64,000 nt of DNA from Candidatus Defluviilinea gracilis (GTDB lineage Bacteria > Chloroflexota > Anaerolineae > Anaerolineales > Villigracilaceae). Positions 42,960-51,690 of the stretch are shown piece by piece (within the stretch, counting starts at the first letter, position 1; each line of letters starts with the position of its first letter). Made by a program: the position numbers and the translations under genes. Under the pieces are notes generated by a model. The model searched no databases. It was not told the origin of the DNA and was given only the letters and a program-made list of their open reading frames with translations. The DNA is taken from assembly GCA_016716235.1 (NCBI GenBank), contig JADJWS010000003.1, forward strand, positions 248,001 to 312,000, given 5' to 3'.

Positions 42960-45254
42960 CTACTCACAACGGATGGGACGTCGTGAAGGAGGCGAAAAGT
43001 AATAATACTCGAGCCATGGGCGGGTGTCCGTCAGAATAGGCGTATCTTTATCTTTTTCGAGGATGCAATGGCGATCGCCGATGTATTGCGAAAAGATCGC
43101 TTCAGGTTTGAGAGACTCGCGCGCGGCGTCCGCGAAAATCCCATTGTTTAATTCGGTATACGCGGAGTATCCTTTTGCCATGTAAGCCCGGTCAAATTCA
43201 ATTTCGTGGTTCCCAGCGACAACCCAATCTCGGAACTGCTCGAGATGGGGGAATACGGTTGCGGCAGTCATGGGAATCAGGTGTCGTTCGTTCATCCAAC
43301 CGCAGAATATACCACCAACTGCGAGGTGAGAACGATACAACTCCATCGCTTCGCGCGAATAGAGGTTGTTGTGTCCAGCGGTATAACTGTAGAGCGGGTC
43401 AATGAAAATCAGATCGTATTGTTCGGCGGGGTTGGCATACAAATAGCGCCGGCCGTCATCCGCAATGTATTGAACGCGGGAGTCAGCAAACGTGCTTTGC
43501 GCAACCGGCGCGTACGTATTCAGCAGACTGCCGAGATCTTCCATCAATTCGACGATAGTGATCTCTTCCACGCCGGGCATGCGTGTCAGGAAGTAGGCGG
43601 TGTTCGCGCCGCCCAGCCCGATGATCAGAATTTTCCGCGGGCGGCTCGCGCCGGCGCAGGTGAATGCTGAGCGCTCGTAATCGCCATAGGTTGGGAAATA
43701 ACTGTTTTGAATACCACCGATCCACAGCGTGGACGGCGAAGACGGCGTTTCTCTATATCCTATGGCTAGCACGCTTTCGCCGGTTTCGCGCACAAGGACA
43801 GGCGTATTGGTCGCAATGGAATATAACTTTTCATAGAAAGTTCCTTGCCGGGGCGCGATAAGCACGAGGATGATCAGAAATGCGGGGAGCCAATATATTT
43901 GTCTCCCAAGGTTCTGCCTCCTGCCCCAAACAAGGCTGGTGAAAATAAGGCTGAGCAGACACAGCACTTTGAAGGTCAACTCGGCGCCCAGGGTGGAAAA
44001 GAACACAAAACTGATTGCCAGCGACCCCATCACAGAGCCAAAGATGTTGGCTAGATGAACATCTCCCACGCGTTTTCCAGAAACGCTAGCGCTGGTGATG
44101 GCGATTCGATCCAGCAGAGGTAAGCCGCCGCCCATCATCAGGCTGGCAGGGAGGACAAGAATCAGAATCGGGGAAAAGTACTCGAAAAGGCTTGAGAGCA
44201 TCAACCGCCGCGAGAATACCAATCCATTTTCTGTTTTCACAAAGGAAAGGACAGGCTGTTGGGGATTGTTAAACGATTCCCTGATTTGGTCTTGGAGCGC
44301 AGGGTAGTGCAATGCCGCCCAAACAGCCAACCAGGAAAGCAGTATGACGATTCCGCTGCCCAGTTGTAGTTTCCAGAACAGCGCAACCCGGTCTTTGCTC
44401 TGGTCCGCTTTGCGCCCCCAGAGAAAGCCCCCGATTGCCAAACCCACCAGGAAGACGAATAATACGCTTGGGAACCCGTAGGCTGTTCCTTTGTTGATCA
44501 CCCCGAGAACGCGAAACCACAGCATCTCAAACCCCAGATTGATGAAACCGGACAAGAAGGCGGCAATTAATATCGCGCTGTATGAAATGGATGCCGCTGA
44601 TTCGGGATTGTTTTCAACCTTTTGCGCGCGATCAACAGGCTTATTGTTCTTAAAAAGAGCTACTGCTCCGATACCGACGAGAACATTGAGCGCCACCGCC
44701 ACTTGGGTTGCGCCATCGAAGCCCAGCCATCCGATCAGGAAATACCCGGCGACCAATGCTCCAAGCCCGGCTCCGAGCGTGTTGATCCCGTAGAGTAAGC
44801 CGATCACGTGACCGGAGATTTCTACGCGATTCACGAACGATTGGGTGAGCAAGGGCAGTGTCATGCCCATCAACGCCGTAGGGATGAGCAGAAGCGCGAA
44901 ACTGAATAGAAACACCAACGGATACGGGCTTCCCGCCGTGCGTTGACCGATCCAGTGGATGAGATCGGGGCTACAATATCCGAAGACGGCTATTCCCATC
45001 TCAACAATGCCATAGACCAGGACGACGCGTTTAAGCCGGCGGGCAATTCGTCCACCCAGGAGCGACCCTATGCCAAGCCCCGCCATATACGCGGCAACGA
45101 TCAGTGTGATCGCGGTCGTGGTGACCCCGAAATAGATTTCGAGCAAGCGGTGCCAGACGATCTGGTAGATCAAACCGGCGGCGCCAGACAATAAAAACAA
45201 CACCGCGATGATCAACAATCGCGAATTATCTTCCGACCTGGTTGAATTCATCAT
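42960..45254 (-). CDS. MFS-like membrane protein fused to spermidine synthase-like domain
   Basis: 764 residues. The first 500 hold two blocks of MFS-like helices (LSGAAGLIYQIVWHRLL at the start is typical of this fusion family). The C-terminal 250 are a spermidine-synthase-like SAM fold: ILIIGLGGANTAYFLTRMPGVE, EITIVELMEDLG, DDGRRYLYA and DLIFIDPLYSY. Fused MFS/SpeE proteins are widespread in Chloroflexi; their substrate is not known, and polyamine chemistry is not certain. Gaps to neighbouring genes are 8 and 12 bases. Confidence 0.85.
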   Translation of the reverse strand: MMNSTRSEDNSRLLIIAVLFLLSGAAGLIYQIVWHRLLEIYFGVTTTAITLIVAAYMAGLGIGSLLGGRIARRLKRVVLVYGIVEMGIAVFGYCSPDLIHWIGQRTAGSPYPLVFLFSFALLLIPTALMGMTLPLLTQSFVNRVEISGHVIGLLYGINTLGAGLGALVAGYFLIGWLGFDGATQVAVALNVLVGIGAVALFKNNKPVDRAQKVENNPESAASISYSAILIAAFLSGFINLGFEMLWFRVLGVINKGTAYGFPSVLFVFLVGLAIGGFLWGRKADQSKDRVALFWKLQLGSGIVILLSWLAVWAALHYPALQDQIRESFNNPQQPVLSFVKTENGLVFSRRLMLSSLFEYFSPILILVLPASLMMGGGLPLLDRIAITSASVSGKRVGDVHLANIFGSVMGSLAISFVFFSTLGAELTFKVLCLLSLIFTSLVWGRRQNLGRQIYWLPAFLIILVLIAPRQGTFYEKLYSIATNTPVLVRETGESVLAIGYRETPSSPSTLWIGGIQNSYFPTYGDYERSAFTCAGASRPRKILIIGLGGANTAYFLTRMPGVEEITIVELMEDLGSLLNTYAPVAQSTFADSRVQYIADDGRRYLYANPAEQYDLIFIDPLYSYTAGHNNLYSREAMELYRSHLAVGGIFCGWMNERHLIPMTAATVFPHLEQFRDWVVAGNHEIEFDRAYMAKGYSAYTELNNGIFADAARESLKPEAIFSQYIGDRHCILEKDKDTPILTDTRPWLEYYYFSPPSRRPIRCE

Positions 45255-45266
45255 AATGGAGAGATT

Positions 45267-46601
45267 CTAATTGACTATGACCGGCTCTTGCCCGGCAGAG
45301 CGTTGCGGCAACGTAGTGACGAGCACCTTGTCCACGCGGCGGCCGTCCATGTCGATCACTTCAAAACGCAGGCTGTGCCATTCAAAATGATCGGCGGCTT
45401 GCGGCACGCGCCCGAGCGACACCATCACGAATCCGCTCAGGGTTTCGTATTCATCCTCATGCGGAAGGGCTTGCACTTTGAAGATCTCTTTGAACTCATC
45501 CACCTCGAGCATACCGTCCAATAGCCACGAGCCGTCTTGTCGTTGTGTGGCTTGCGGCTCTTCGTGTTCCATCTGCCCGACGATCTCTTCCAAAATATCG
45601 TTGATGGTGATCAACCCTTGCAACCCACCGAACTCATCGATGACAAGCAGAATTTGAGTTCCCTTTTCTTTGAAGACTTCGAGCGCGCGCGAGGCGAACA
45701 TGGTCTCTGGGATAAAGAACGCCGGTTTGAGCGTGTCTTTCAAACGGATATCCCCTCCGCTCAGACTCTTCACCAGTAGATCCCGCGCTTTGACGATCCC
45801 AAGGATCGAATCAAGCGTTCCCTGCCGCACCGGGAAGCGCGAATAATCGCTTTCGCTGATCTTCTTGCGGATATCGTCCAGCGAATCGTTGATGTCGAGA
45901 TATACAATATCTGTGCGCGGGGTCATCAATGAGTACACGCGCTGGTCGCCGAGACTGAAGACGCCTTCCACCATGTCGTGCTCGGCTGCCTCAAAGACCC
46001 CCGCTTCCGTTCCCTGGTCGATCAGCAATTGGATCTCTTCCTCAGTGACCGGCGGTTCTTCGTTGATCTTGACGCCTAATAACCGCAACACCGATTCTGT
46101 TGAAAAACTTAGAAACCGAACGAACGGAGAAAAGATCCGCGAGAAGAACAGCATGGGGCGCGCGACGAACGACGAGACCTCTTCCGGGTCGCGCAGCGCC
46201 AACCGTTTTGGGACAAGCTCGCCCAACACAAGCGACAAATAAGTGACAGGCAACACGCCAATCAGCAAACCGATCAGTTCGCTGTAATTTTCCATGGCCG
46301 GGAATTGTTCCAGTTGACGGTCGATCCAAACGCCCAGCGTTGCCCCGGTGAGGGCGCCGATGGTCAAGTCTATGGATGTAATTCCGATTTGGATCACGGA
46401 TAGAAACTGATTTGGGTTTTCCGTCAATTTCAACGCGATGCCGGCGCGATCATCGCCTTTATTTTTTTCGTTTTGCAAGCGGGCTTTGCGCGCGGAGAGT
46501 AAAGCCGTCTCTGCCATTGCCAACACGCCGTTCACAAGAATTAAAACAGCAATGGCGATCAACCCGGAGGTGAAATTAAATTCTATGGGGATTTCTGACA
46601 T
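45267..46601 (-). CDS. CNNM/CorC-HlyC family protein with CBS domains
   Basis: 444 residues. The DUF21 (CNNM) transmembrane domain with three to four helices (1-180, LGELVPKRLALR) is followed by two CBS domains (VYSLMTPRTDIVYL, SILGIVKARDLL ... QGLITINDILEEIVG) and a C-terminal CorC_HlyC domain (DEYETLSGFVMVSLGRVP). Such proteins control Mg2+/Co2+ efflux, not haemolysis as the old name says. It lies 52 bases after selD on the same strand. Confidence 0.93.
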   Translation of the reverse strand: MSEIPIEFNFTSGLIAIAVLILVNGVLAMAETALLSARKARLQNEKNKGDDRAGIALKLTENPNQFLSVIQIGITSIDLTIGALTGATLGVWIDRQLEQFPAMENYSELIGLLIGVLPVTYLSLVLGELVPKRLALRDPEEVSSFVARPMLFFSRIFSPFVRFLSFSTESVLRLLGVKINEEPPVTEEEIQLLIDQGTEAGVFEAAEHDMVEGVFSLGDQRVYSLMTPRTDIVYLDINDSLDDIRKKISESDYSRFPVRQGTLDSILGIVKARDLLVKSLSGGDIRLKDTLKPAFFIPETMFASRALEVFKEKGTQILLVIDEFGGLQGLITINDILEEIVGQMEHEEPQATQRQDGSWLLDGMLEVDEFKEIFKVQALPHEDEYETLSGFVMVSLGRVPQAADHFEWHSLRFEVIDMDGRRVDKVLVTTLPQRSAGQEPVIVN

Positions 46602-46653
46602 GATGATGTGGACGTTTCCAAACTTTTTCTTATTGTACTATGGATGCAACGCT

Positions 46654-47712
46654 TCATTCGACGCGGATGCCTGCTCCCGCTTCGACGCGCCCGATCACCC
46701 AGACGGGTTGTCTCAATTCCTCCGCGCGCGCGATGAACGACTCCAAGTTCTCTTGCGGAACGCCGAGCAACAATCCACCGCTGGTTTGCGGATCGAACAA
46801 GAGCATTTGATTCTCTTCATCGATCGATTCGGCAAACTTCACCTGCGACTCAAAATGCGACTTGTTATCGAACGCGCCGCCGGCGAAACAGCCTTTCTCG
46901 GCGTATTTTCGCGCGCAGGAAATCAAAGGGATCTTTGCAAACTCCATCTTCAATGAAACACCCGACGCGTTCGCCATTTCCAAGCCGTGACCTAACAAGC
47001 TGTAGCCGGTGATGTCCGTTCCGCCGCGCAGACCGAACTCCACTGCCAATTGACTCGCCTCTTTGTTCAAACGTTTCATCCAATTGACTGCTTCAAGCAA
47101 ATCGTTTGCATCCACTTGTCCGCGTTTCAATGCTGTTGTTGTCACTCCGAACCCTAGTGGCTTGGTTAGCACAAGCGCGTCGCCGACTTTGAGTCCGCCT
47201 TTGCTCAGCATTTTGCGCGGGTCAACAAATCCGATGACGACCAGCCCGAACTTAGGTTCTTTGTCTTTGACTGTATGCCCGCCCGCAATGACCACCCCCG
47301 CCTCGCGCGCTTTTTCCGCGCCGCCGCGCATGATCTCGCTGGAAATTTCATTGGGCAAATTATCCGGCAATGCGGCGACGTTCAGCGCAAGGAACGGCTT
47401 GCCTCCCATCGCGTACACATCCGACATGCTGTTTGCCGCGGCGATGGCGCCATAGTCGTAGGCGTCGTCCACCACTGGGGTGAAGAAATCGGTGGTGACC
47501 ACGAGCGCGCGGTCTTCGTCTAAACGCCAAACAGCCGCGTCATCCGGTTCGCGCAGACCCACTAAAAGGTCCGGATAAGAGGCGGCGTCGAAGATGTCTT
47601 TCACAGGACGCAGAACCTGCGTCAGCGCGTCGGCGCTTAATTTGGACGCTCAACCCGCGCACGTCGAAAGAGTCGTGAGGCGGATTTCGCGTCCCGTTTG
47701 TGGGATGGGCAT
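46654..47712 (-). CDS. selD: Selenophosphate synthetase SelD, itself a selenoprotein (in-frame TGA = Sec21)
   Basis: 352 residues when the TGA at 47650-47652 is read as Sec. The N-terminus MPIPQTGREIRLTTLSTCAG-Sec-ASKL matches SelD proteins, in which this residue (Cys or Sec) and the Lys three positions later are catalytic. A gene caller would begin at GTG 47604 and lose the first 36 residues, including both. The rest is typical: TDFFTPVVDD, AANSMSDVYAMGG, GGHTVKDKEPKFG and FDPQTSGGLLLGV. It makes selenophosphate from selenide and ATP for Sec-tRNA and selenouridine. A hairpin with a GUU loop follows the TGA by 26 bases. Confidence 0.93.
47607..47623 (-). promoter_or_regulatory. Candidate bacterial SECIS hairpin of selD
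   Basis: On the mRNA strand GACGCAG and CTGCGTC form a 7-bp perfect stem with a GTT triloop, beginning 27 bases after the TGA. A shorter hairpin AGCGC-CGAC-GCGCT lies 13 bases after the TGA and is the alternative element. Confidence 0.65.
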
Positions 47713-47726
47713 GGCTGAAGAAGAAA

Positions 47727-47779
47727 CGTCCCGCAGGTTTGTTGGGAGAGTCTGGGTTTGTTACGAAACCTGCGGGACG
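47727..47779 (-). other. Hairpin in the leader between the SPFH gene and selD
   Basis: A 14-bp perfect stem (CGTCCCGCAGGTTT with AAACCTGCGGGACG) encloses a 25-base loop. It ends 15 bases before the selD ATG and is followed by TTTCTTCTT on the minus strand. It could be a weak terminator of the SPFH gene or a leader that hides the selD ribosome-binding site. Confidence 0.6.
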
Positions 47780-47790
47780 GTGATATTGAT

Positions 47791-48804
47791 TTATTGCGGA
47801 AGTTGCGGCGAGCCCGGCAACGGCAGGATGAATTGATTGCCAGACGGGATGAAGATGGTTTGCACGCCCGGCGCAAGTTTTAAAATATATTGGTATTGAA
47901 GCAGTTCGGGCGTGAGCGATGCGGCGAGCAACTGATTGGCTTGGGCGTCTGCCTGCGCTTGAATGACGACCGCTTCCGCCTCGCCTTTCGCCGCGATGAC
48001 AGCCGCGTCCGCGAGACCTTGCGCCTCCTGGCGGGCTTGTTCGGCTTCCTGTTTTTTCTGTTCCACGATGAGCGCGGCTTGCAATGCCTGTTGTTCGGCG
48101 ATCTGTTTTTGCTCCACTGCCGCGGCGTACTCCTCGCTAAAGTGAATATCGCGCAGGATGAAATCGAGCAGTTCGAGGTTGTTGTCCGAAAGAGTGCTCG
48201 CCAGTTCGTCGGTGATGATCTGAACCATCTCTTCGCGCTTGGTCGAGACAACCTCCTCTACACCATATTGTGAGACCGCGTCGCGGATGGAGCCGCGCGT
48301 TTCCGGGCGAACGATGCCGCTTTCATAGTTCTCTCCCCAAGCGATGTGGAGTTGTACTACTTTGGCAGGATCAATGCGATAAATTACTGTTGCGTCTATG
48401 ATCACTTCCTGTCCGTCTTTTGTGCGGGCGCGGATCGAGTCTTCGCCGGTATCGGGACCCTGCTCCGGTAAAAATGACATGGTATACGTTTGATTGGAGA
48501 TCGAATAAGGCACCATTTGCTCGACACCCGGCAAGATCCAATGCAAGCCGGACTCCAAAGCCGCCGGGCGAATGCCTCCCGCGCTAATGGTTTTGACAAT
48601 GCCGCGCTCGTTCGACTCAACGTAGACCAAGCCCGAGCCCAGGATCGTTAAGACGACAGCGACGACTAAAACAATGAGCGCGCTTGCGCTTGATCCTTTT
48701 GCGGTTTGGTTGCGGCTGGCGCGGATTGCCGCCATAATTCCCAGCGCGATTGCGGCAACCCACGCAAGACCTGCCGCCGTGCGAATCACATCAACGATAT
48801 TCAT
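47791..48804 (-). CDS. SPFH/Band 7 domain membrane protein
   Basis: 337 residues. There are two hydrophobic helices at the N-terminus (about 7-27, 41-60), then a Band 7 domain (ESNERGIVKTISAGG ... ESGLHWILPGVEQMVPY). A long Glu/Ala/Gln-rich coiled coil (about 215-285) and a Pro-rich end follow. Family members build membrane-bound oligomeric rings around proteases or microdomains. It is the first gene of the minus-strand run leading to selD, with 78 bases before the selD ATG. Confidence 0.88.
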   Translation of the reverse strand: MNIVDVIRTAAGLAWVAAIALGIMAAIRASRNQTAKGSSASALIVLVVAVVLTILGSGLVYVESNERGIVKTISAGGIRPAALESGLHWILPGVEQMVPYSISNQTYTMSFLPEQGPDTGEDSIRARTKDGQEVIIDATVIYRIDPAKVVQLHIAWGENYESGIVRPETRGSIRDAVSQYGVEEVVSTKREEMVQIITDELASTLSDNNLELLDFILRDIHFSEEYAAAVEQKQIAEQQALQAALIVEQKKQEAEQARQEAQGLADAAVIAAKGEAEAVVIQAQADAQANQLLAASLTPELLQYQYILKLAPGVQTIFIPSGNQFILPLPGSPQLPQ

Positions 48805-48842
48805 AGTTCCTCCGGTTGTAAGTTGAAATAATTATACCGCCA

Positions 48843-48851
48843 TGATACGAT
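48843..48851 (+). promoter_or_regulatory. Extended -10 box of the PyrK-like gene
   Basis: TGATACGAT (TGnTAnnnT) ends 6 bases before the ATG at 48858. No ribosome-binding sequence is present, so a leaderless mRNA is likely. Confidence 0.55.
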
Positions 48852-48857
48852 GGCGCT

Positions 48858-49529
48858 ATGCATACGGGACGAGGACGGATAATCGAATTGATTTTGCAAG
48901 ACGGAGGACGCGCCGCGCGCGTCTCCTGCCCAACGGAATTAACTCCCGCGCCGGGGCAATATTTGCTCGCCGGCGACGATTCATACGCGCCTCTGCCTGT
49001 TCCAGTCCATTTTACGGATTCGGCGCCGGGAGGTTTTATCGTCTCGCCTGTCCCCGACTTTTGGATGCCCGGTACAGAAATTTCATTGCGTGGTCCGCTC
49101 GGAAATGGATTTGCGTTGCCAGCCTCTGCCAGAAAAGTTGGACTGATCGCGCTGGACAGCTCGCCCTCGCGCTTGCGCGGATTAATTCTCCCTGCGTTGA
49201 CTCAAGGAGCGGCGGTTGTTTTCGTCAGCGATTCGCAAGTGGAGAATTTACCCGATGAGGTGGAAGTCCAGCCGCTGTCGGCTCTGGGTGATGTTGTTGC
49301 GTGGGCTGATTACGCCGCGTTCGATGTGACGCGCGAGAATCTGCCGGGGTGGATGGAAAGGCTGAGGGAACTGAAGCAGGCATCCACGTTGAAAGAAGCG
49401 GAGATTTTAATCCGCGCGCCGGTCCCGTGTGGCGGAGTCGCAGAATGCGGAGTGTGCGCCGTCGTCACGAAGTCTGGTTGGAAGATGGCTTGCAAAGACG
49501 GACCAGTGTTTGCGTTGAGGGAAATTTAA
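48858..49529 (+). CDS. PyrK-like iron-sulfur electron-transfer protein
   Basis: 223 residues. The C-terminal 2Fe-2S motif PCGGVAECGVCAVVTKSGWKMAC (broken: PCGGVAECGVCAV) with four cysteines, and the ending KDGPVFAL, match the [2Fe-2S] domain of dihydroorotate dehydrogenase subunit PyrK. The N-terminal FAD domain is short and poorly conserved (PTELTPAPGQYLLA). No pyrD is nearby, so it may serve another dehydrogenase. Its TAA stop shares bases with the stop of the convergent lipoprotein gene (49526-49529). Confidence 0.75.
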   Translation: MHTGRGRIIELILQDGGRAARVSCPTELTPAPGQYLLAGDDSYAPLPVPVHFTDSAPGGFIVSPVPDFWMPGTEISLRGPLGNGFALPASARKVGLIALDSSPSRLRGLILPALTQGAAVVFVSDSQVENLPDEVEVQPLSALGDVVAWADYAAFDVTRENLPGWMERLRELKQASTLKEAEILIRAPVPCGGVAECGVCAVVTKSGWKMACKDGPVFALREI

Positions 49530-50458
49530 TACCAAATTCGGAACGAGATGATTGTCTGCTGAGTTTGCCCCCCGGCTTCCACGCGGACCTGGATGGAAAC
49601 AAGCTCGCCCGGTTGTTGATCGGTAAAGCCGAACGAGATTCGCGCCACGCCGTGCGAGTCGGTGAGCGCGGTGAACGTCTGCGCGTTGCCATCGGGGAGT
49701 TGCACTGAAATATTTACATTGGCTCCAGGCACGCCCCGAGCATTTTGGTCTTGCACAAAAACTGAAACCGTTTGGTTGTCGTTTGCGCGGGTGATGGATC
49801 GCGCCACGAAGGCGCGGGTATCGAACGAGACGACCGGGGCAATGGACGCGTCGAGGGGTTGTGCCGGGATGAGATACGAACGCTCTTCACCGAGGCGGTC
49901 AAAATAATTTTGACCGAGCTGAGAAATTTCCACGCGGGTTGGCTCTCCCTGCGCGCGCCATTCGAAACGGGCGTTTTCAAAATATTGGATGTAAATTTCG
50001 TTTTGTTCCTCGGCGTTCGAGACTGGGTTTCCGAATTGCTCCGCGCCGCCGTTGGTGTTGTAAAACTTGAGGAAGTCATAACACACTTGAAACCCGGAGA
50101 TCGTTTTACATGCCGACGAGTTTTGTGGTTCTAGTTGCGCGCCAGGTTGGTGGAGAGCCGCGCCGATGGGCGTCAGTCGAACGGTTTCATTCCCTTGGGC
50201 GTCGACGACGAGTTCGAAGCGGGCGCGTTGGAAGTATTGCACTGTCATCCCATCGCGGGAGGTGAAGCGGCTCGTGATGGGAAAACCGTATACCAGTTCG
50301 GGGTTTGGCGCGTTGTTGTAAAACCGCAGAAAGCCTCCCTCCACAAAATGCCCGGTCTCGCTGAAGTACGCGCTATGAGGCGGGTTCTGGGCATTGCACG
50401 AGGCTAATGCCAACACAAGAACCGTAACCCAAACGCCAAGCGTGCCGGTTGCTCTCAT
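49526..50458 (-). CDS. Lipoprotein with repeated GFP-like surface motifs and an Ig-like end
   Basis: 310 residues. The signal peptide ends in LASC (about residue 21). Two related modules follow: GGFLRFYNNAPNPELVYGFP and YDFLKFYNTNGGAEQFGNPV, each with FxxFY...FGxP text typical of Chloroflexi surface proteins. The C-terminal part (about 225-310) looks like a bacterial Ig-like domain (VSVFVQDQNARGVPGANVNI). Probably exported, cell-surface; no enzymatic residues are seen. Confidence 0.78.
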   Translation of the reverse strand: MRATGTLGVWVTVLVLALASCNAQNPPHSAYFSETGHFVEGGFLRFYNNAPNPELVYGFPITSRFTSRDGMTVQYFQRARFELVVDAQGNETVRLTPIGAALHQPGAQLEPQNSSACKTISGFQVCYDFLKFYNTNGGAEQFGNPVSNAEEQNEIYIQYFENARFEWRAQGEPTRVEISQLGQNYFDRLGEERSYLIPAQPLDASIAPVVSFDTRAFVARSITRANDNQTVSVFVQDQNARGVPGANVNISVQLPDGNAQTFTALTDSHGVARISFGFTDQQPGELVSIQVRVEAGGQTQQTIISFRIWY

Positions 50459-50470
50459 GCAGACATTATA

Positions 50471-51583
50471 TTACGCCTTCAATAACGCTTCAACAATTCG
50501 TTCCGCCGCGTGACCATCGCCGTACGGATTCGCCGCCCTCGCCATCTGCGCGTACGCGGACGCATCATCCAGCAGACGATTCGCTTCTTTCGTAATTCGG
50601 TCTGTTTCAGTTCCCACCAGCTTTAATATCCCCGCCTCCACTCCCTCCGGGCGTTCGGTGGTCTCGCGCATCACCAGCACAGGGATTCCAAACGTCGGCG
50701 CTTCCTCTTGAATGCCGCCCGAGTCGGTGAGGATCAACGAGGCGTGTTTCATCAAATGCGCGAGCGGAAGATAATCCAGCGGCGGCAACAAGGTGATTCG
50801 TGTTACGTCTTTCAAGATTCGGTTGACGGGTTCCTGCACATTCGGGTTGAGGTGAACGGGATAAACAATTTCCACATCCTCGCGCGAGGCGAGTTGTTTG
50901 AGCGCGTTGCAAATATTTTCCATCGGCTCGCCAAAATTTTCCCTCCGGTGTGCTGTTACCAAAATCAATCGCTTGCTCGCCAATTCTCTACTCTCTATTC
51001 TCTCCAACAACTCACTAATCTCTTTCGGCTCTGGCTGATCTGCCACAAACTTCAACGCGTCAATGACCGAGTTGCCCGTGACAAAAATTGTTTCAGGTTC
51101 AACGCCTTCATGCAATAAGTTCTGCTTCGACCATTCTGTCGGCGCGAAGTGCGCATCTGCTGTGACGGTGGCAATGCGGCGATTGATCTCTTCGGGGAAC
51201 GGATGCCATTTGTTGTGAGTCCGCAGTCCCGCCTCCACGTGACCGAATTTGATCTTGCGATAAAACGCCAGCAGGGAGGTGTTGATGACAGTGGTTGTGT
51301 CGCCGACTGCCAGAATCCAATCGGGTTTGAATTCTTCCAGCACCGGGTCGAGGTGAGTGAAAATCCCCGCGCTGAGTTGCGCCAATGTCTGTCCTTCGCG
51401 CATCAAGTCGAGGTCGTATTCGGGCTTGATCTCGAACAACTCCAACGCTTGATCGAGCATTTGACGGTGCTGGGCAGTGACGCATACCCGCGCTTCGATT
51501 CCCTCCGTTTGTTGGAGCAAGCGGACGATGGGAGCCATTTTGATGGCTTCGGGGCGGGTGCCGAAGACGGAGAGGATTTTCAT
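50471..51583 (-). CDS. wecB: UDP-N-acetylglucosamine 2-epimerase (non-hydrolysing)
   Basis: 370 residues, full length. VFGTRPEAIKMAPIV at the start, VTAQHRQMLDQ, GLRTHNKWHPFPEEINR, the UDP-binding VTAHRRENFG and DSGGIQEEAPTFGIPVLVMRETTERPEG are all typical. It makes UDP-ManNAc from UDP-GlcNAc for surface polysaccharide. It follows wecC by 58 bases on the same strand. Residues about 175-190 (ELLERIESRELAS) are encoded by text resembling the local low-complexity repeat. Confidence 0.95.
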   Translation of the reverse strand: MKILSVFGTRPEAIKMAPIVRLLQQTEGIEARVCVTAQHRQMLDQALELFEIKPEYDLDLMREGQTLAQLSAGIFTHLDPVLEEFKPDWILAVGDTTTVINTSLLAFYRKIKFGHVEAGLRTHNKWHPFPEEINRRIATVTADAHFAPTEWSKQNLLHEGVEPETIFVTGNSVIDALKFVADQPEPKEISELLERIESRELASKRLILVTAHRRENFGEPMENICNALKQLASREDVEIVYPVHLNPNVQEPVNRILKDVTRITLLPPLDYLPLAHLMKHASLILTDSGGIQEEAPTFGIPVLVMRETTERPEGVEAGILKLVGTETDRITKEANRLLDDASAYAQMARAANPYGDGHAAERIVEALLKA

Positions 51584-51605
51584 AAGGAGAGATGTGAATG
51601 GTAAA

Positions 51606-51690
51606 TAGTAATTGGTAAATGAGGATTAGAGAATTAGAGAATTAGAGAATTGGAGAGTGGAGATTAGGGGCTGGAGATTTGTTATCGCCT
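51606..51690. repeat. Low-complexity repeat between wecB and wecC
   Basis: Tandem-like words AGAGAATT repeat four times around 51629-51652, with TAGTAATTGGTAA at 51606 and GAGATTAGGGGCTGGAGATT at the end. It forms the last 14 or so codons of wecC and shares exact words with the insert at 36505-36597. Confidence 0.75.
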
